Shown here: positions 1 to 8,870 of the stretch, in pieces | Layout of the letters: each line of letters starts with the position of its first letter | How positions within the stretch are numbered: the stretch's first letter is position 1 | Assembly: GCA_965247525.1 (NCBI GenBank) | Contig: OZ252015.1 | Location: forward strand, 1,426,001 to 1,490,000 | Reading direction: 5' to 3' | DNA: 64,000 nucleotides | From: JAZKID01 sp965247525 | GTDB lineage: Bacteria > Pseudomonadota > Alphaproteobacteria > Rhizobiales > UBA4765 | Notes under the pieces: model-generated | The model's database searches: none | What the model saw: the letters and a program-made list of their open reading frames with translations, nothing else | What the model was told of the DNA's origin: nothing | Position numbers and translations under genes: made by a program

Positions 1-1454
1 CGAAGTGCGGATGTCGGAATATTCATCATGTCGCGATATTTTGCGACGGTACGTCTTGCAAGGTTGATCCCGTCCTCGTGCATGATCGAGACAATCGCAT
101 CATCGGAGAGGACATTGTCGGCGCGCTCATTCTCAATCAGCACGCGGATTTTTTGCCGCACGGTTTCGGAAGAGACATCATCGCCGCTGACGCTGCTGAG
201 CGCCGTTGTAAAGAAATAGCGAAATTCAAACAGGCCGCGCGGCGTCGCCATATATTTACCGTTGGTAACGCGAGAGACAGTTGATTCGTGCATGTCGATT
301 GCCGCGGCAATATCGCGCATCAACATTGGTTTAAGTCCGCCAACACCATCGTCGAAAAAACTTTGCTGCTGGATGATAATTTCGGAGGCCACCTTCAAAA
401 CGGTCTTGGCGCGCTGGTCGAGGCTTTTGGCAAGCCAATTGGCGCTTTGAAGGCAGGTTGAAACAAATGTTTTTTCTTCGCGCGTACGTGCGCCGTTGCT
501 GATTTTTGCCGCATAGCGTTCATTCACAAGAAGGCGCGGCAAGGCGTCAGGGTTAAGCTCAACATGCCAGCTGTTGTCGCGGCCGCGCCGCACATTCACA
601 TCCGGTATCAGCGTTTCGGCATAGCTTGATTGGAAGGCCGCACCCGGCTTGGGATTGAGCTGGCGAATTTCGGCGACCATTTGCGCAAGGTCTTCTGCAT
701 CAACACCGCAGAGCCGCCGCAGGCCAGCCATGTCGCCTTTTCCAAGAAGGTCGAGATTGGCAAGAAGCGTCTGCATCGCCGGGTCAAACCGGTTTTTCTC
801 GACCAGTTGCAAGGACAGGCATTCTGCGAGATTGCGCGCGCAAATGCCAACAGGTTCAAACCCTTGCAGAATTTTCAGCACGGTTTCGATCGCAACGCTT
901 TCAATGCCGAGCCTTGAGGACACGTCATCAAGCGGCGAGGTAATGTAGCCACTGTCATCGACAAGCTCGATCAGCTGCAGGCCAATAAAACGTTGCTGCA
1001 CATCCTGCACGTTTAAGTGCAACTGGCGTGTCAGCGTGTCGGCCAGGCTTGGTTCGTCTGATGTCGTATTGTCTTGCAGGTCTTCGCTGCCAAGACTGCC
1101 TGTCTGCTGCCAATAGGGGCTGTCATCTGTGGCCCATTCGCCTGCCGATGCTTCGCTTTCGCGCTCGGCTTCGGGAAACAAGCTTTCGACATCGGTGTCG
1201 TAAGCTGCGGCCATCTCATTGGCATCCTGCGGCGCGTCGAGCCAGTCCGTTTCTGTCGGGGCGTTTTCGTTGAGTGTCTGCGTCTCACTGCTGTCGCCAT
1301 CGCGCTCCAGCAATGGGTTGCGCTCAATCTCGGCTTCGACAAATGTGGAGAGCTCGTTCTGGCTCATCTGTAAAAGCTTGATGGCTTGGAGCAATTGGCG
1401 CGTGAGGCTGAGCTGCTGCCCCTGCCGCATCACAAGCTTTTGTGACAATGCCAT
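1..1454 (-). CDS. rpoN: RNA polymerase sigma-54 factor (C-terminus cut by window edge)
   Basis: Sigma-54 directs RNA polymerase to -24/-12 promoters that need an enhancer-binding ATPase. The reading frame is open for 484 codons from the ATG at 1452-1454, which has an AAAGG ribosome site six bases upstream. The N-terminus is the glutamine-rich region I (MALSQKLVMRQGQ...). A helix-turn-helix with HESTVSRVTNGKYMATPRG is near residues 385-405, and the RpoN box ARRTVAKYRD occupies residues 466-475 (bases 30-59). Only about 20 residues should be missing beyond base 1. It follows lptB on the same strand, the usual alphaproteobacterial order. Confidence 0.95.
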   Translation of the reverse strand, partial: MALSQKLVMRQGQQLSLTRQLLQAIKLLQMSQNELSTFVEAEIERNPLLERDGDSSETQTLNENAPTETDWLDAPQDANEMAAAYDTDVESLFPEAERESEASAGEWATDDSPYWQQTGSLGSEDLQDNTTSDEPSLADTLTRQLHLNVQDVQQRFIGLQLIELVDDSGYITSPLDDVSSRLGIESVAIETVLKILQGFEPVGICARNLAECLSLQLVEKNRFDPAMQTLLANLDLLGKGDMAGLRRLCGVDAEDLAQMVAEIRQLNPKPGAAFQSSYAETLIPDVNVRRGRDNSWHVELNPDALPRLLVNERYAAKISNGARTREEKTFVSTCLQSANWLAKSLDQRAKTVLKVASEIIIQQQSFFDDGVGGLKPMLMRDIAAAIDMHESTVSRVTNGKYMATPRGLFEFRYFFTTALSSVSGDDVSSETVRQKIRVLIENERADNVLSDDAIVSIMHEDGINLARRTVAKYRDMMNIPTSAL

Positions 1455-1516
1455 TTGCTACCTTTGTTTCGGCCAATACCCTAACAGACGGGCAAGAAGA
1501 TTCGCTTAAGATTGTC

Positions 1517-2500
1517 TCACAAACTGAACTCTTCACCAAGGTAGACACGGCGCACATCGGGGGAAGCGACAATGTCTTCCGGCGTGCCTTCCATCAAGAC
1601 CTGGCCTGAATGGATAATATAGGCGCGGTCGATCAGGCCTAATGTTTCACGAACATTATGGTCGGTAATCAACACACCAATACCGCGCATGGTCAGATGC
1701 CTCACGAGATTTTGAATGTCGCCGACCGCAATCGGGTCGATGCCGGCGAAGGGTTCGTCAAGCAGCATGAAGGCAGGACGGCTGGCCAGCGCGCGGGCAA
1801 TCTCGCAGCGCCGCCGCTCGCCGCCGGACAGCGCGATCGAGGCGGACTTACGAAGATGGGTGATATGAAACTCTTCGAGCAGCTGGTTGAGCTGTGTTTG
1901 CCGCTTGTGCTTGTCTTTCTCGACCATTTCAAGAACGGCGTAAATATTGTCTTCGACAGACAGCCCGCGAAAAATAGAGGCCTCCTGTGGCAAATAGCCA
2001 ATGCCAAGCCGCGCGCGCTGGTACATTGGCAGCTTGGTGATGTCATGGCCGTCAAGCTCAACCGTTCCGGCATCGGCGGGCACAAGGCCAGTGATCATGT
2101 AAAAGATCGTCGTCTTACCGGCCCCATTGGGGCCAAGAAGGCCAACCGCTTCACCGCGGCGCACTGCAAGATTGGCACCAAGCACCACCTTGCGCCCGCG
2201 ATAGGCTTTTTGAATGTTATGGATTGTCAGCAGCCCTTCGGCGGCCTCGACCGCAGGGCCGGGGCGCAATTGCGGCGGAGGCAAAACGGCCGTGCGCTTG
2301 ACCGGCGCATCACCAAGCAGGTTTTTGAGCTGCTGCTCGATCTTTTTCTGGTCACGCACCATTGTACCGCGTTTTGCAAACAGATGCGCCATTTTTTGTG
2401 GCAGCGCCCGCAATTGCCGCAGGCGAAAGCCGAATGCGCTGCGTTCTGGCGCAGGGCGAGGGTCAAAAGGCGAGGGGCGCTTGGCGCGAAGATCAGGCAT
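1517..2500 (-). CDS. lptB: LPS export ABC transporter ATPase LptB, with long N-terminal extension
   Basis: LptB is the cytoplasmic ATPase that powers lipopolysaccharide extraction through LptFG. Walker A (GPNGAGKTT, about residues 123-131), Q-loop, signature LSGGERRR (225-232), Walker B with catalytic Glu (FMLLDEPFAGIDP) and the H-loop DHN are all present. About 90 residues precede the ABC domain, which starts near GLLTIHNIQKAY; most LptB proteins lack this basic, proline-rich extension. The ATG at 2498-2500 is used here, a GTG lies just before it, and an internal Met (MVRDQKK) is an alternative start. It sits in lptC-lptA-lptB-rpoN. Confidence 0.93.
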   Translation of the reverse strand: MPDLRAKRPSPFDPRPAPERSAFGFRLRQLRALPQKMAHLFAKRGTMVRDQKKIEQQLKNLLGDAPVKRTAVLPPPQLRPGPAVEAAEGLLTIHNIQKAYRGRKVVLGANLAVRRGEAVGLLGPNGAGKTTIFYMITGLVPADAGTVELDGHDITKLPMYQRARLGIGYLPQEASIFRGLSVEDNIYAVLEMVEKDKHKRQTQLNQLLEEFHITHLRKSASIALSGGERRRCEIARALASRPAFMLLDEPFAGIDPIAVGDIQNLVRHLTMRGIGVLITDHNVRETLGLIDRAYIIHSGQVLMEGTPEDIVASPDVRRVYLGEEFSL

Positions 2501-2548
2501 CACAATCTGCTAGCATGAAAATCGCCAAACAAAAATTGGGACACGGTT

Positions 2549-3091
2549 CTAAGGCGTCTTGTTAACGGAACCTGGAACAAGGATCATGTTCGGGCGACCT
2601 TCAAGGCGGGCTTTGCCGGTGTTCATATTTACTGTCATCTGCTTGCCGCGCGCCACATTTTGCCCCTGCGTCAAAATGACATTTCCAGTCAACGTCAGGG
2701 TCTCTGCAGCGCGCTCATAAACCGCGCTATCGCCGGTCGCCTGTTGGTCTTTTTGTGTAAAAAGAACGTGATTTTTCATGGTGATGCGCGTCACATCCTG
2801 CCCTGCTGGCGTTTGTGCCGCATCGGCGGCCGGTTTTGCGGCGCCGCCTTTGCCAGAATAAAATACGGTCATTTCACCTGCGCGCAATGTCACATCATCG
2901 CGCCTGACAATAACATTGCCGGAAAACACCGCCGATTTGTTTTTGTCCTGCACTTCAAGGCTGTCGGCTTCGATTTTAACGGGGCCGGAACCCTTTCCCA
3001 ATGTCATGGCCGGTTTGAAATCCGTTTGTGCCTGAGCCGGTGAAATCGCGACAATAGCAGCGGCAAAGGCAAGGCAAAATATTTTTATCAT
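2549..3091 (-). CDS. lptA: LPS transport periplasmic protein LptA (OstA family)
   Basis: LptA forms the periplasmic bridge that carries lipopolysaccharide from LptC to the outer-membrane LptD. The 180-residue product starts with a signal peptide ending in SPAQA, cleaved around residue 21. The OstA-like beta-jellyroll repeat follows (VKIEADSLEVQDKNKSAVFS, then SGNVIVRRDDVTLRAG and LTLTGNVILTQG). An insert rich in Ala, Pro and Gly (about 83-97) interrupts the fold. The ATG overlaps the lptC stop as ATGA, with AGGAG upstream, so the two are translationally coupled. Confidence 0.93.
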   Translation of the reverse strand: MIKIFCLAFAAAIVAISPAQAQTDFKPAMTLGKGSGPVKIEADSLEVQDKNKSAVFSGNVIVRRDDVTLRAGEMTVFYSGKGGAAKPAADAAQTPAGQDVTRITMKNHVLFTQKDQQATGDSAVYERAAETLTLTGNVILTQGQNVARGKQMTVNMNTGKARLEGRPNMILVPGSVNKTP

Positions 3092-3747
3092 TGCGTCGCT
3101 CCTGTTGTTGCGGGGCTTTTGCCTGTTGAAGCGATATCAAGGTGGACATGCCCCTCAAAGCGGATGATGCCACCGCTTTGCGCGATGTTCAGGCGGTCCG
3201 CCGTCAACACGTTTTGTCCCTGCACTGCCTTGACGCCCTTATCGGTTTTCATGGTTCCGCCTTTGCTGTCAATGATCACGTCCTGCAGGGTCATCGCATA
3301 GCCTTGAGATGTGGTGACATCAACGCCGCCAAACAGGCGCACATGCTCCGTCTGCGAGTTTAATTCGCCTTTTGCACTTGTCAGCTTTGCCCAGCCATTG
3401 GCCACAAGCTCCATATTGGCCGTGATTTTTGAAAGCTGCACTTCATGAAAGTCGGTCACGCTTTGCTTTGCGCTTTCGGCCGTGACGGAATACGCGCGCT
3501 GGAAGCGGTCATAACCTTCAAGTCGCGGCTTTTGCAGCACCAGTGATGTGCCGTCCATTTTGAGAGATCCCAACTCAACGCGAAACAATAACGAGCGAAT
3601 GTAAGACAGGCTGAAAAAAACGACCGCGATGACTAATGCCAGCACAGGCAGAATACGGCGCAGGCGTTTGACAAGCTGCGTGTGTTGCGCAGCCTTGGCA
3701 AACGCAGCATTGCGGGCTGTTGTATCGCTGTGTTGCAGAACGCTCAA
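3088..3747 (-). CDS. lptC: LPS export protein LptC
   Basis: LptC is a bitopic inner-membrane protein that receives lipopolysaccharide from LptBFG and passes it to LptA. The 219-residue product has a basic cytoplasmic stretch, one transmembrane segment (about residues 31-53, ILPVLALVIAVVFFSLSYI) and a periplasmic jellyroll domain. No ATG is available before the membrane segment. The frame opens with TTG at 3745-3747, 11 bases after the RNase D stop, so the start is TTG or unresolved. It overlaps lptA by four bases. Confidence 0.88.
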   Translation of the reverse strand: MSVLQHSDTTARNAAFAKAAQHTQLVKRLRRILPVLALVIAVVFFSLSYIRSLLFRVELGSLKMDGTSLVLQKPRLEGYDRFQRAYSVTAESAKQSVTDFHEVQLSKITANMELVANGWAKLTSAKGELNSQTEHVRLFGGVDVTTSQGYAMTLQDVIIDSKGGTMKTDKGVKAVQGQNVLTADRLNIAQSGGIIRFEGHVHLDIASTGKSPATTGATQ

Positions 3748-3758
3748 GGCGCGGGCTG

Positions 3759-4382
3759 TCAGCTGTGCGCGAAAATATCGCCGTCCCAGCCCATCAGGTC
3801 CAGTTCGGCGCGCGCAGGCAGAAAATCGAATGCGGCTTTGGCAAGGGGTGCACGCCCGTCGCGGTCCAGCAATTCGTCAAACTTCTGTTTCAACTGATGA
3901 AGATAGAGAACATCGGAGGCGGCATAGGCCAACTGTGCTTCAGTGAGAACAGGTGCGCCCCAGTCCGAAGACTGCTGCTGTTTTGACAGATCGATTCCCA
4001 GAAGATCGCGGGTAACGTCTTTCAGTCCGTGCTTGTCCGTATAGGTGCGGGTAAGTTTCGAAGCAATTTTAGTGCAAAACACGGGCGCGCACAAAATGCC
4101 AAAGGCATTCAGCAAAACGGCAATGTCAAAGCGACCAAAGTGAAACAGTTTTATGATTGCGGGGTCCGACAGCACATGTGCCAGATTGGGCGCTGAGGTC
4201 TGGCCGGGCGCGATCTGCACAAGATCAGCCGTGCCGTCACCGCGCGACAGCTGCACAAGGCAAAGCCGGTCGCGGCTCGGGACAAGCCCTAAGGTTTCGG
4301 TGTCGATGGCGATAATATCGGCCGCGGCCCAATCGGCCGGAAGGTCGTGCTGGTGAAGACGGATGCTCATGGTCTTTGTCAT
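3759..4382 (-). CDS. rnd: Stand-alone ribonuclease D-type 3'-5' exonuclease
   Basis: This is a DEDDy exonuclease domain with no HRDC module (207 residues; full RNase D is about 375). Exo I is AIDTETLGL, exo II is FHFGRFDIAVL and exo III is YAASDVLYL with the Tyr that defines the DEDDy class. Such short RNase D proteins trim tRNA and other RNA 3' ends, and are common upstream of lptC in alphaproteobacteria. The start is ATG 4380-4382; a second Met four codons in is equally possible because neither has a clear ribosome site. Confidence 0.88.
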   Translation of the reverse strand: MTKTMSIRLHQHDLPADWAAADIIAIDTETLGLVPSRDRLCLVQLSRGDGTADLVQIAPGQTSAPNLAHVLSDPAIIKLFHFGRFDIAVLLNAFGILCAPVFCTKIASKLTRTYTDKHGLKDVTRDLLGIDLSKQQQSSDWGAPVLTEAQLAYAASDVLYLHQLKQKFDELLDRDGRAPLAKAAFDFLPARAELDLMGWDGDIFAHS

Positions 4383-4489
4383 ACCAGTGTTGCGCGTCGC
4401 AGAAAAGCGCCATCGGCAAATTACCGCTTTGACAATCAGATCAGGCGGGTCTAGCGCTGGCTAAAGTCCTCAAAGAAAAGAGCCGTTTC

Positions 4490-6394
4490 ATGCGCCTGCA
4501 GCGTTATTTTCCTTATCTTGCGATTTTTCTGGTGGTTGAGACCGTGCTTCGCGCCTCACTTCTGGTTCGCGCCTCGTTTGATGTCGGCATTTCACCCGTT
4601 GAAATCATCAAACTGTTCGCGATCGGCCTGTGGTTTGATGTCGCCGTTCTTACCTTCCTTCTGATCCCGCTGGTTCTGGTCGATCTGATTTTACCTGCGC
4701 GCATTTCAGCGCAATCGCGCTTTATGCGCTTTGCCGATAGTGGCGTGCGCTTTGTCTTTATTTTCATTCTGCTGTTCGATGCGGTGGCCGAGCACCTGTT
4801 TTGGGAAGAGTTTTCCGCGCGCTTCAATTTTATTGCCGTCGATTATCTGGTCTACACGCAGGAGGTCATCGGCAATGTGATGGAATCCTATCCGGTCGGG
4901 CTTTATCTGAGCCTCGCTTGCGCACTGGCCGCGGCATTAACGTGGTTGAGCTTTGTCGTGTTTCCACGCTCCTTGGCGCCGCGCCCTATTTTGAAATGGC
5001 GCGCAGTCGTTCTGGGATGTCTTTTGGTTCTCTGTGCAGGGCTTTATACGCTAAGTGCCAGCACGCAGGCGCAGTTTGATGACAATGCGGAGGCCGGAGA
5101 GCTGGCGTCGAGCGGCATCTACAACTTCTTTGCTGCTTTCTGGAACAATGAAATCCAGTATGACCGTTTTTATGCCAAGCAGGACCGCGCCATTGTCGCG
5201 CAAAATGCGCGGGCCTTGTTGCAGGCCTCATCCAGCGCGCCGTTTTTGAAAAGCAGCGGCGAGGATTTGACCCGTATTGTCCGTTCTGGAAAGCCTGAAC
5301 AGCACAAAAACGTCATGCTGATCGTCATGGAAAGCTTGAGCGCCGACTATATGACAAGCTTTGGCAACACCAAAGCCCTAACCCCCAATCTTGATGCGTT
5401 GGCGGCGCAGGGGCTGTTCTTTACCGATCTTTACGCCACGGGCACACGTACCGTGCGCGGATTGGAAGCCGTTACGCTCTCCGTGCCGCCGACACCCGGT
5501 CAGTCAATTGTCCGCAGGCCGGGCAATGACAACCTGTCTTCGCTGGGCTTTGTGTTTAAAGACAGAGGCTATGACACCAAATTTATTTATGGCGGCTATG
5601 GCTATTTCGACAATATGAATGCGTTCTTCTCCGGCAATGGCTTTGACATTGTCGACCGCAACACGATGTCAAAAGAGGAGATTAATTTCGCCAATGTCTG
5701 GGGTGTGTGCGATGAGGACATGTTCACCCGCTCCATTAAAGAAGCGGATGCCAGCGTCGCTGCGGGCAAAAACTTTTTTCATCTGGTCATGACCACATCA
5801 AACCACCGCCCCTATACCTATCCCGAAGGGCGGATTGATATTCCTGTCAAAAGTGGCCGCGAAGGCGGGGTGAAATATGCCGACTACGCGGTTGGCAAAC
5901 TTGTCAAAGATGTTGCAGCAAAGCCGTGGGCAAAAGACACGATTTTTGTGTTCATCGCCGACCATATGGCGGGCATTGCCGGCAAGACCGAGCTTGGCCC
6001 CGAAAAATATCACATCCCGATGATTATTTACGCACCGGGTTTTGTGAAGCCGCAGCGCTATACGGAACTGGCCAGCCAGATCGACATGGCGCCAACATTG
6101 CTCGGCCTGATGAATTTCAGCTATGCCAGCAAATTTTATGGCGCGGATCTTTTGCATTTCAACACTGCGCCGCAGCGCAGTTTCATCAGCAATTATCAAA
6201 AGGTCGGGCTGGTCAAACAGGGAACGCTGACACTGCTGGAACCAAAACAGAAAAACGAGCAGTTTAACTGGCCCGACATGAAGCGCGTTGCTGCGCCTGA
6301 CCCGACCCGCATCAGCGACGCCATTGCCTACTATCAATCTGCGTCATGGTGGAAAGACAATCTGAAGCGCATTCCAACCGTGCTGGCACACTGA
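4490..6394 (+). CDS. LTA synthase/OpgB-like phosphoglycerol transferase (membrane sulfatase family)
   Basis: The 634-residue protein has about five N-terminal membrane segments (residues 5-185) followed by an extracytoplasmic sulfatase-type domain. The domain shows the LtaS/OpgB pattern: metal-binding Glu in VMESLSADY, nucleophile Thr in GTRTVRGLEA, His in TTSNHRPY and Asp-His in FIADHMAG. These enzymes move glycerol-phosphate from phosphatidylglycerol onto a glycan or lipid and release diacylglycerol. In Gram-negative bacteria the likely product is a modified periplasmic glucan or envelope glycan. The stop overlaps the dgkA start (TGATG), and DgkA would recycle the diacylglycerol released. 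The acceptor is not known. Confidence 0.85.
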   Translation: MRLQRYFPYLAIFLVVETVLRASLLVRASFDVGISPVEIIKLFAIGLWFDVAVLTFLLIPLVLVDLILPARISAQSRFMRFADSGVRFVFIFILLFDAVAEHLFWEEFSARFNFIAVDYLVYTQEVIGNVMESYPVGLYLSLACALAAALTWLSFVVFPRSLAPRPILKWRAVVLGCLLVLCAGLYTLSASTQAQFDDNAEAGELASSGIYNFFAAFWNNEIQYDRFYAKQDRAIVAQNARALLQASSSAPFLKSSGEDLTRIVRSGKPEQHKNVMLIVMESLSADYMTSFGNTKALTPNLDALAAQGLFFTDLYATGTRTVRGLEAVTLSVPPTPGQSIVRRPGNDNLSSLGFVFKDRGYDTKFIYGGYGYFDNMNAFFSGNGFDIVDRNTMSKEEINFANVWGVCDEDMFTRSIKEADASVAAGKNFFHLVMTTSNHRPYTYPEGRIDIPVKSGREGGVKYADYAVGKLVKDVAAKPWAKDTIFVFIADHMAGIAGKTELGPEKYHIPMIIYAPGFVKPQRYTELASQIDMAPTLLGLMNFSYASKFYGADLLHFNTAPQRSFISNYQKVGLVKQGTLTLLEPKQKNEQFNWPDMKRVAAPDPTRISDAIAYYQSASWWKDNLKRIPTVLAH

Positions 6395-6735
6395 TGCAGC
6401 GTTTGCTCAAAGCCTTTACCTATTCATGGGAGGGGCTATGCGCGGCATGGAGCGACAAAGCCGCCTTCATGCAGGAAGTAATCGCGGCCGCCGTGATGAT
6501 ACCGCTCGCTTTTTACCTGAGCGAAAATAAAATCATGCTCTGTCTGATGGTGGGCAGTGTTTTTTTGGTGCTGATGGCGGAGCTGATGAACACGGCCATT
6601 GAGGCCGCTGTCGATCACACCGGAACGGCGATCCACCCGCTTGCCAAAAAAGCAAAAGATGCGGGCAGTGCCGCCGTTTTAATGGCGCTGATCAATTGCG
6701 GGCTGATCTGGGCGGTCGCTCTTTTTGTGACGTGA
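6394..6735 (+). CDS. dgkA: Diacylglycerol kinase
   Basis: This small integral-membrane kinase turns diacylglycerol into phosphatidic acid. The product is 113 residues (E. coli 121) with three membrane segments. The family signature ELMNTAIEAAVDHTG lies at about residues 64-78, and the conserved N-terminal AFTYSWEGL and acidic residues are present. The ATG at 6394 overlaps the stop of the upstream phosphoglycerol transferase. A longer frame from 6346 lies inside that gene and is not chosen. The coupling supports a phosphatidylglycerol to diacylglycerol to phosphatidate recycling pair. Confidence 0.93.
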   Translation: MQRLLKAFTYSWEGLCAAWSDKAAFMQEVIAAAVMIPLAFYLSENKIMLCLMVGSVFLVLMAELMNTAIEAAVDHTGTAIHPLAKKAKDAGSAAVLMALINCGLIWAVALFVT

Positions 6736-6740
6736 TGGAA

Positions 6741-7427
6741 TCAAATGAGAAGCCCATGCTCATGCGCATGGGCCTCTAACTGCATGATATCGCCTTTGAC
6801 AAGCGCCGCAATACAAGCCGTCACATCCTTATCCGGCCAATTCCACCATTGAAGCTTCAGCAGCCGCGCAATCTCGGGCGCGTCAAAACGCATGCGGATG
6901 ATCTTGGCCGGGTTGCCGCCAACAACCGTGTAATCGGGCACATCTTTTGCAACAAGGGCGCGCGTACCGATGATCGCCCCATGGCCGATGCGCACGCCGG
7001 GCATGATGCAGGCCTCCATGCCGATCCAGACATCATGGCCAACTGAAATGCTGCCTTTGTTTGGGAAGTCAACATCATCAAGCGGCAGCACCTCCGCCCA
7101 TTCGCCGCCAAAAACAGGAAAAGGGTAGGTGCTTGGCCCGATGAGCGCGTGATTGGCGTCCGCCATCACAAACACGGCGCCATGCGCGATTGCGCAATAG
7201 TTTCCAATGTCGAGCCTTGCCGCGCGCCGCCCGTAATTGTAGCGGACATTGTGCTCGAAAAACGAAGTGGCCGGCAAAATGCCGTCCTGATCGGGCGATG
7301 CAAACGTGCTGTAATAGCTGAACGCGCCTACCGAAATATTAATGTAAGATTTCGTCGCGAGCAGGGGTTTCAGAAAAACCGTATGCGCGCCGCCGTCAAT
7401 CGGGTGCAGGGTGTCTTGGTTAGCCAT
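6741..7427 (-). CDS. Hexapeptide-repeat acetyltransferase, CatB/Vat-like
   Basis: The 228-residue protein has a left-handed parallel beta-helix built from hexapeptide repeats (IGNYCAIAHGAVFV, then ISVGHDVWIGMEACIMPGVRIGHGAIIGTRALVAKDV). The catalytic-type His occurs in NHALIG. The C-terminal VVGGNPAKIIRMRF and WWNWPD stretches match the xenobiotic acetyltransferase group, which includes CatB chloramphenicol and Vat streptogramin enzymes. Many chromosomal members have unknown substrates, so a resistance role is not claimed. It converges on dgkA with a five-base gap. Confidence 0.85.
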   Translation of the reverse strand: MANQDTLHPIDGGAHTVFLKPLLATKSYINISVGAFSYYSTFASPDQDGILPATSFFEHNVRYNYGRRAARLDIGNYCAIAHGAVFVMADANHALIGPSTYPFPVFGGEWAEVLPLDDVDFPNKGSISVGHDVWIGMEACIMPGVRIGHGAIIGTRALVAKDVPDYTVVGGNPAKIIRMRFDAPEIARLLKLQWWNWPDKDVTACIAALVKGDIMQLEAHAHEHGLLI

Positions 7428-7457
7428 GGGAAACGCTTTCGTCGCGGTCTTCCCGCG

Positions 7458-7937
7458 CTAGAACCCCAGTTTACGCTCAATCGACCAGATAAATTTTCCA
7501 ACCTTGCCGATGATTGTGTCGCTGCCTTGATAATGCGCTGTCTCATCTGCATCATCGGCGTGCTGATGCTGCGAGAGTGTATGCAACTCAGCTTCAATAT
7601 CGCGTTTGTCGAGGCTGGCAATGTGCTGCTCGTAGATCTGCTGATAAACGATTTTTTCCTGTGGCGCATAGACGCCGTCTTCGAGAAACAGGTCTTTTGC
7701 CAGATCGATCAGGCGCGCCCTGTCAATCTTCTCCGTGATATGCGGCCAGATGTCTTTCAGCGTAACTTTTGTTTCAAGATCATGCTTCAAAGCGTCTCTT
7801 TGTTCATTTGAAAGCATTTCATTGCCGTTGATGAAATCAAGCAGCCTGTCTTTTTCAGGCGCTGCGAGATAGCCATCGACCCAACCAAGGGCAATGGCGC
7901 CGCGAAGCATTGAAAACTGGCTGTCACTGGCTGGCAT
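7458..7937 (-). CDS. TerB-like helical protein
   Basis: This is a 159-residue, all-helical acidic protein. It carries two copies of the TerB-type pattern, an Ala-rich helix ending in DGY or DGV followed by a conserved Glu (GWVDGYLAAPEKDRL and LFLEDGVYAPQEK). TerB-fold proteins bind divalent metals at membrane-associated stress complexes, but no other ter gene is here. The ATG at 7935-7937 is chosen over an upstream GTG because a GAGG ribosome site lies six bases before it and would overlap the GTG. It lies 30 bases upstream of the acetyltransferase gene on the same strand. Confidence 0.6.
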   Translation of the reverse strand: MPASDSQFSMLRGAIALGWVDGYLAAPEKDRLLDFINGNEMLSNEQRDALKHDLETKVTLKDIWPHITEKIDRARLIDLAKDLFLEDGVYAPQEKIVYQQIYEQHIASLDKRDIEAELHTLSQHQHADDADETAHYQGSDTIIGKVGKFIWSIERKLGF

Positions 7938-8007
7938 GTGTGTCCTCACTGGCTACGATGTGCGTAACATTACGAAAACGCAAAGCTGTTTGCAAATTGA
8001 GGCGCGG

Positions 8008-8775
8008 CTATCCGCTAATTTTCGACAGGATGAATGCCGCAAGGAAGCCGAGCACGGTAATGAGCCCGACATAATCATGCGCAATTTCGAAAGCCTCCGG
8101 CATCATCGTGTCTGAAATCATGGCCAGCATCGAACCTGCAGCAAAGGCCGTGGTCGCGGCAACAATCTCAGGCGAAAAACCGGCGAACAGGCTGTAGCCC
8201 GTTAAAGATGCAATCCCGAGAATGGCCGTAATACCGCTCCACAGGCCAAAGATGTAAAGGGCGGAGCGGCCTGCCTTTTTCATGCCCGCAGCACTCGACA
8301 GGCCCTCCGGCACGTTGGAGAGAAAAATGGCAACAACCGCTGTCAGACTGACTTTCGCGCCACTGACAAGGCTAAGGCCGATGACGATAGATTCCGGAAT
8401 GCCATCAAGAAGCGCGCCTAAAGCAATGGCCGCACCGCTGCCTTCCTGGTCTTTTTCCGAGGGTTGCATGTCGTTGGAACGTTTGCGGTGCTTGGCGCCG
8501 CGTTTCGATAAAATTATATTTGCCGCGGTAAAAAGAAGAGCGCCGCCAACAAAGCCGATGGCGGTTGAATCAAAGCCGCCTTTTTTAAAGGCGTCATCCA
8601 TCAATTCGAATGAGAGCGCCGAAATCAAAACGCCGCTGCCAAAGGCCATGATGGTCGCGATCACGCGTTGTGGCACGTCAAAGAGATAGGCGGTCATGGC
8701 GCCAATCAGAAGCGCGGAGCCGGCCACCAGTCCCCAGAAACCGGCCTGCAATGAAAGTGGGAATGAATGAAGCAT
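8008..8775 (-). CDS. ZIP family metal transporter
   Basis: The protein is a multi-pass membrane transporter with about eight segments. The ZIP metal-binding helices are recognisable: GALLDGIPESIVIGLSL in segment IV and FLSNVPEGLSSA in segment V, each with the His/Asn-Pro-Glu arrangement of the family. A short His/Lys-rich cytoplasmic loop (KRGAKHRKRSND) lies before segment IV. Likely substrates are zinc, iron or other divalent ions. The ATG at 8773-8775 gives 255 residues; a TTG at 8818-8820 would add 15 and neither has a clear ribosome site. Confidence 0.85.
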   Translation of the reverse strand: MLHSFPLSLQAGFWGLVAGSALLIGAMTAYLFDVPQRVIATIMAFGSGVLISALSFELMDDAFKKGGFDSTAIGFVGGALLFTAANIILSKRGAKHRKRSNDMQPSEKDQEGSGAAIALGALLDGIPESIVIGLSLVSGAKVSLTAVVAIFLSNVPEGLSSAAGMKKAGRSALYIFGLWSGITAILGIASLTGYSLFAGFSPEIVAATTAFAAGSMLAMISDTMMPEAFEIAHDYVGLITVLGFLAAFILSKISG

Positions 8776-8870
8776 GAAAGCAGCCAAGCGCTGCCAGGCG
8801 ACAAAGGTCAAGCATGGCAAACCGCAACGGTTTTAATTTGCAGTTTTAAAGTGCAAATCCTTTTGAAGGA

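Noticed and set aside
1658..2518. 286-codon plus-strand frame antisense to lptB
   Set aside because: It is the reverse complement of the conserved ATPase gene and its product has no family resemblance.
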